Below, piece by piece: positions 62,562 through 64,000 of a DNA stretch of 64,000 nt; position 1 is the first letter of the stretch, and each line of letters opens with the position of its first letter. The notes beneath the pieces were generated by a model. That model had not been told where the DNA came from. It saw only the letters and a program-made list of their open reading frames with translations, and did no database searches. A program made the position numbers and the translations under genes. The stretch is from Cytophagales bacterium (GTDB taxonomy: Bacteria > Bacteroidota > Bacteroidia > Cytophagales > Bernardetiaceae): assembly GCA_004293815.1 (NCBI GenBank), contig RDZD01000012.1, positions 62,001-126,000 of the forward strand. Direction: 5' to 3'.

Positions 62562-64000
62562 ATGAAAAGACTCATACTGCTGCTTATCATTTTTTTGTGT
62601 TCATTTCAGGCTTCCTCCGCTGCTACATATTATGTTAACGATGGCGCGGTATCGGCAGGTGATCTTTGCTCTTCCGCTGCGGTTTCGAGCGTTGGCATAA
62701 GTGGCTCTGGTACAACCACCGTACCCTTTCATATAGAAGACCTAGCTGCGATCATCACTACAGTAGCTGCGACTGGAGATATTATCCAGCTGGACGCTAT
62801 GAGCTATACATTTTCTGCTACTGCTTTCACGATAACGAAACAGATTACAATTAAAGGATTTTATTCAGATTCGCCAGCCACTTCTGGTGCTTTGCGAGGT
62901 GCAAAAGAAACACAGTTAGACGGTGATTTTTATTTTGATATTCAAAATGGGGATGTCACCATCAGTGGGCTTTTTATAGGTAACATCACAACCTCTACTT
63001 ACATAAATACAATTTCCTTGGCCGCCTTTGCATACAACGCTGTATCCGTAAAAAATAATGTATTTTCAGGCAATTCTATGGGGACTTCTACTGCTATTCA
63101 TTTAGCACCGACCACCCTCACCCTCAATCACGTTGTAGAAGGAAATTTTATTGGCTCGTATGGAACAGGGATTTTTGCGCTCAGGACACAAGGTGTAATA
63201 ATCAGGGACAATGTCATTAGCAACTTAAAAAGCACTGTTGGTAACGTAGGTATTTTTATGAATAGTGCAGAAAATACAATCATTAGAGGCAATAGCATCT
63301 TATCTAGCTCGGCTGATATTGGCGCGGGCATACATCTTATCAACACGGTGTTTGGCGTATTAGCCAATAATCTCATTGAGCAAAATGTTGTTGGTAGTCC
63401 TGGTGCTGGCAATATGCTTGCCGGCATAAAAATAGGCAACCCAACCCCGTTACTAGAAACTACTGGACTCAATACCATCAGTCAGAACTCTTTAGAGGTA
63501 GATAATATTGCTATCGAAGTATCTAATGGCGATTTTTCTACAAATCAAATCATGATCCGCGAAAATCGCTTGAGAGGGGCAATTTTTGACTTGAGGGTAA
63601 ACGATGCTATTACCTCAGCCACTATTGACGCCGAGCTAAACTCTTGGTCTTCGCACCCCAACCAGCCAACGTATGGCACACACATTGTTGGTTTAACTCT
63701 ACCAATGCTTTCAACCCCAGCTGGCGTGCGCTGTGGCGTATGGCTTACCAGTAGCACAGATTCTGATGGGGGCACCAGAGGTTTTCAACCCGTTAAGGAA
63801 GCAGAGTTCAATGAGGGCATTGCTACTTTTGGCATTCAAAAGGCCTTTGATATCATTCCTAACACTTGGACTTTACACGTTCAGGCTGACGCAGAACTTA
63901 ATAACGACAGCTTGTTGGTAAACACTGCTCTTAATAAGACTCTCTCTATGGATTCAAGTTCTCCCTATCCAAAAATTGATAAGTTAATTTTGAATAACTC
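62562..64000 (+). CDS. Secreted parallel beta-helix protein, truncated by window end
   Basis: A plus-strand frame open for at least 479 codons from ATG 62562 to the right edge, so the C-terminus is not visible. The signal peptide (MKRLILLLIIFLCSFQASSA) is followed by many short repeats with Asn-rich turns, such as VSVKNNVFSGNS, IIRDNVISNLKS, IIRGNSILSSSA and ANNLIEQNVV, the pattern of right-handed parallel beta-helix (PbH1) proteins. Such proteins include polysaccharide lyases, adhesins and T9SS cargo. A sorting domain may follow. TTG-N18-TAATCTTTG upstream (about 62450-62485) is a weak promoter candidate. Confidence 0.8.
   Translation, partial: MKRLILLLIIFLCSFQASSAATYYVNDGAVSAGDLCSSAAVSSVGISGSGTTTVPFHIEDLAAIITTVAATGDIIQLDAMSYTFSATAFTITKQITIKGFYSDSPATSGALRGAKETQLDGDFYFDIQNGDVTISGLFIGNITTSTYINTISLAAFAYNAVSVKNNVFSGNSMGTSTAIHLAPTTLTLNHVVEGNFIGSYGTGIFALRTQGVIIRDNVISNLKSTVGNVGIFMNSAENTIIRGNSILSSSADIGAGIHLINTVFGVLANNLIEQNVVGSPGAGNMLAGIKIGNPTPLLETTGLNTISQNSLEVDNIAIEVSNGDFSTNQIMIRENRLRGAIFDLRVNDAITSATIDAELNSWSSHPNQPTYGTHIVGLTLPMLSTPAGVRCGVWLTSSTDSDGGTRGFQPVKEAEFNEGIATFGIQKAFDIIPNTWTLHVQADAELNNDSLLVNTALNKTLSMDSSSPYPKIDKLILNN

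Noticed and set aside
1-64000. tRNA, rRNA, CRISPR array, insertion sequence or prophage
   Set aside because: I examined the intergenic spaces and saw no T-loop/acceptor signatures, direct repeat-spacer patterns, transposase or phage genes.

Overview
This window is an ordinary-looking, AT-rich chromosomal segment of a Bacteroidota bacterium, most likely a gliding, pigmented Cytophagales-type organism (inference). The lineage call rests on a type IX secretion (T9SS) C-terminal sorting domain (19155-20618), a DUF5686/carboxypeptidase-regulatory outer-membrane protein, a beta-barrel protein with an N-terminal SPYSRFALGD motif, a GYDIA-type GHMP kinase, fused isobutyryl-CoA mutase IcmF, short Crp/Fnr regulators, a CrtI-family carotenoid desaturase, and repeated Bacteroidota-type promoters (TTG, 19-20 nt, TAnnTTTG). 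About fifty protein genes are densely packed on both strands. I found no tRNA, rRNA, CRISPR array, insertion sequence, phage module or recognisable defence locus.

Layout. 1-13 kb: a truncated secreted TPR protein, a 660-bp AT-rich gap, icmF, a secreted TPR-CHAT protein and the feoAB ferrous-iron operon. 12.6-24 kb: a lipoprotein and TPR/SpoIIE-type phosphatase pair, then a long minus-strand block (THUMP RNA methyltransferase, omega-amidase, fatty-acid desaturase, T9SS FG-GAP protein, coaX, nitroreductase, DnaJ-TPR membrane protein). 23.8-35.4 kb: a plus-strand run (SbtA-like transporter, CoA-binding protein, threonine-synthase-like enzyme, LolD-like ATPase, MazG, nitronate monooxygenase/FabK, M16 and M50 peptidases, GH3 adenylating enzyme, HAMP-GAF sensor without an output domain). 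35.4-38.6 kb on the minus strand: rfbD, an isolated paaA and an NtrC-like AAA+ regulator with no visible DNA-binding domain. 39-44.8 kb on the plus strand: LysM-RlpA protein, scpB, aldehyde dehydrogenase, Crp/Fnr regulator, DinB-like protein, purB. 44.8-51.2 kb on the minus strand: an envelope cluster (DUF5686, lipoprotein, 67-residue protein, beta-barrel), GYDIA kinase and FtsB/DivIC. 51.4-64 kb: 7TM-SpoIIE phosphatase, crtI-like gene, dapF/DUF1801/asnB overlapping operon, then ychF, argS, recO and a truncated secreted beta-helix protein.

How the parts work together. Much of the content is housekeeping metabolism (purB, coaX, dapF, argS, asnB, recO, scpB, ftsB). The more distinctive layer is envelope and signalling: two membrane-anchored SpoIIE/PP2C phosphatases, an output-less HAMP-GAF sensor, an NtrC-like regulator with a GSFTSA loop, and two large secreted TPR proteins, one ending in a caspase-like CHAT domain. 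Several genes end in long, nearly perfect hairpins, and two genes have a -7 promoter element only four bases before the ATG, suggesting very short or absent 5' leaders. No single convincing new multi-gene system was found. The best leads are the roughly 380-nt leader or small RNA at 2530-2909, the secreted CHAT protein and the phosphatase/sensor set.
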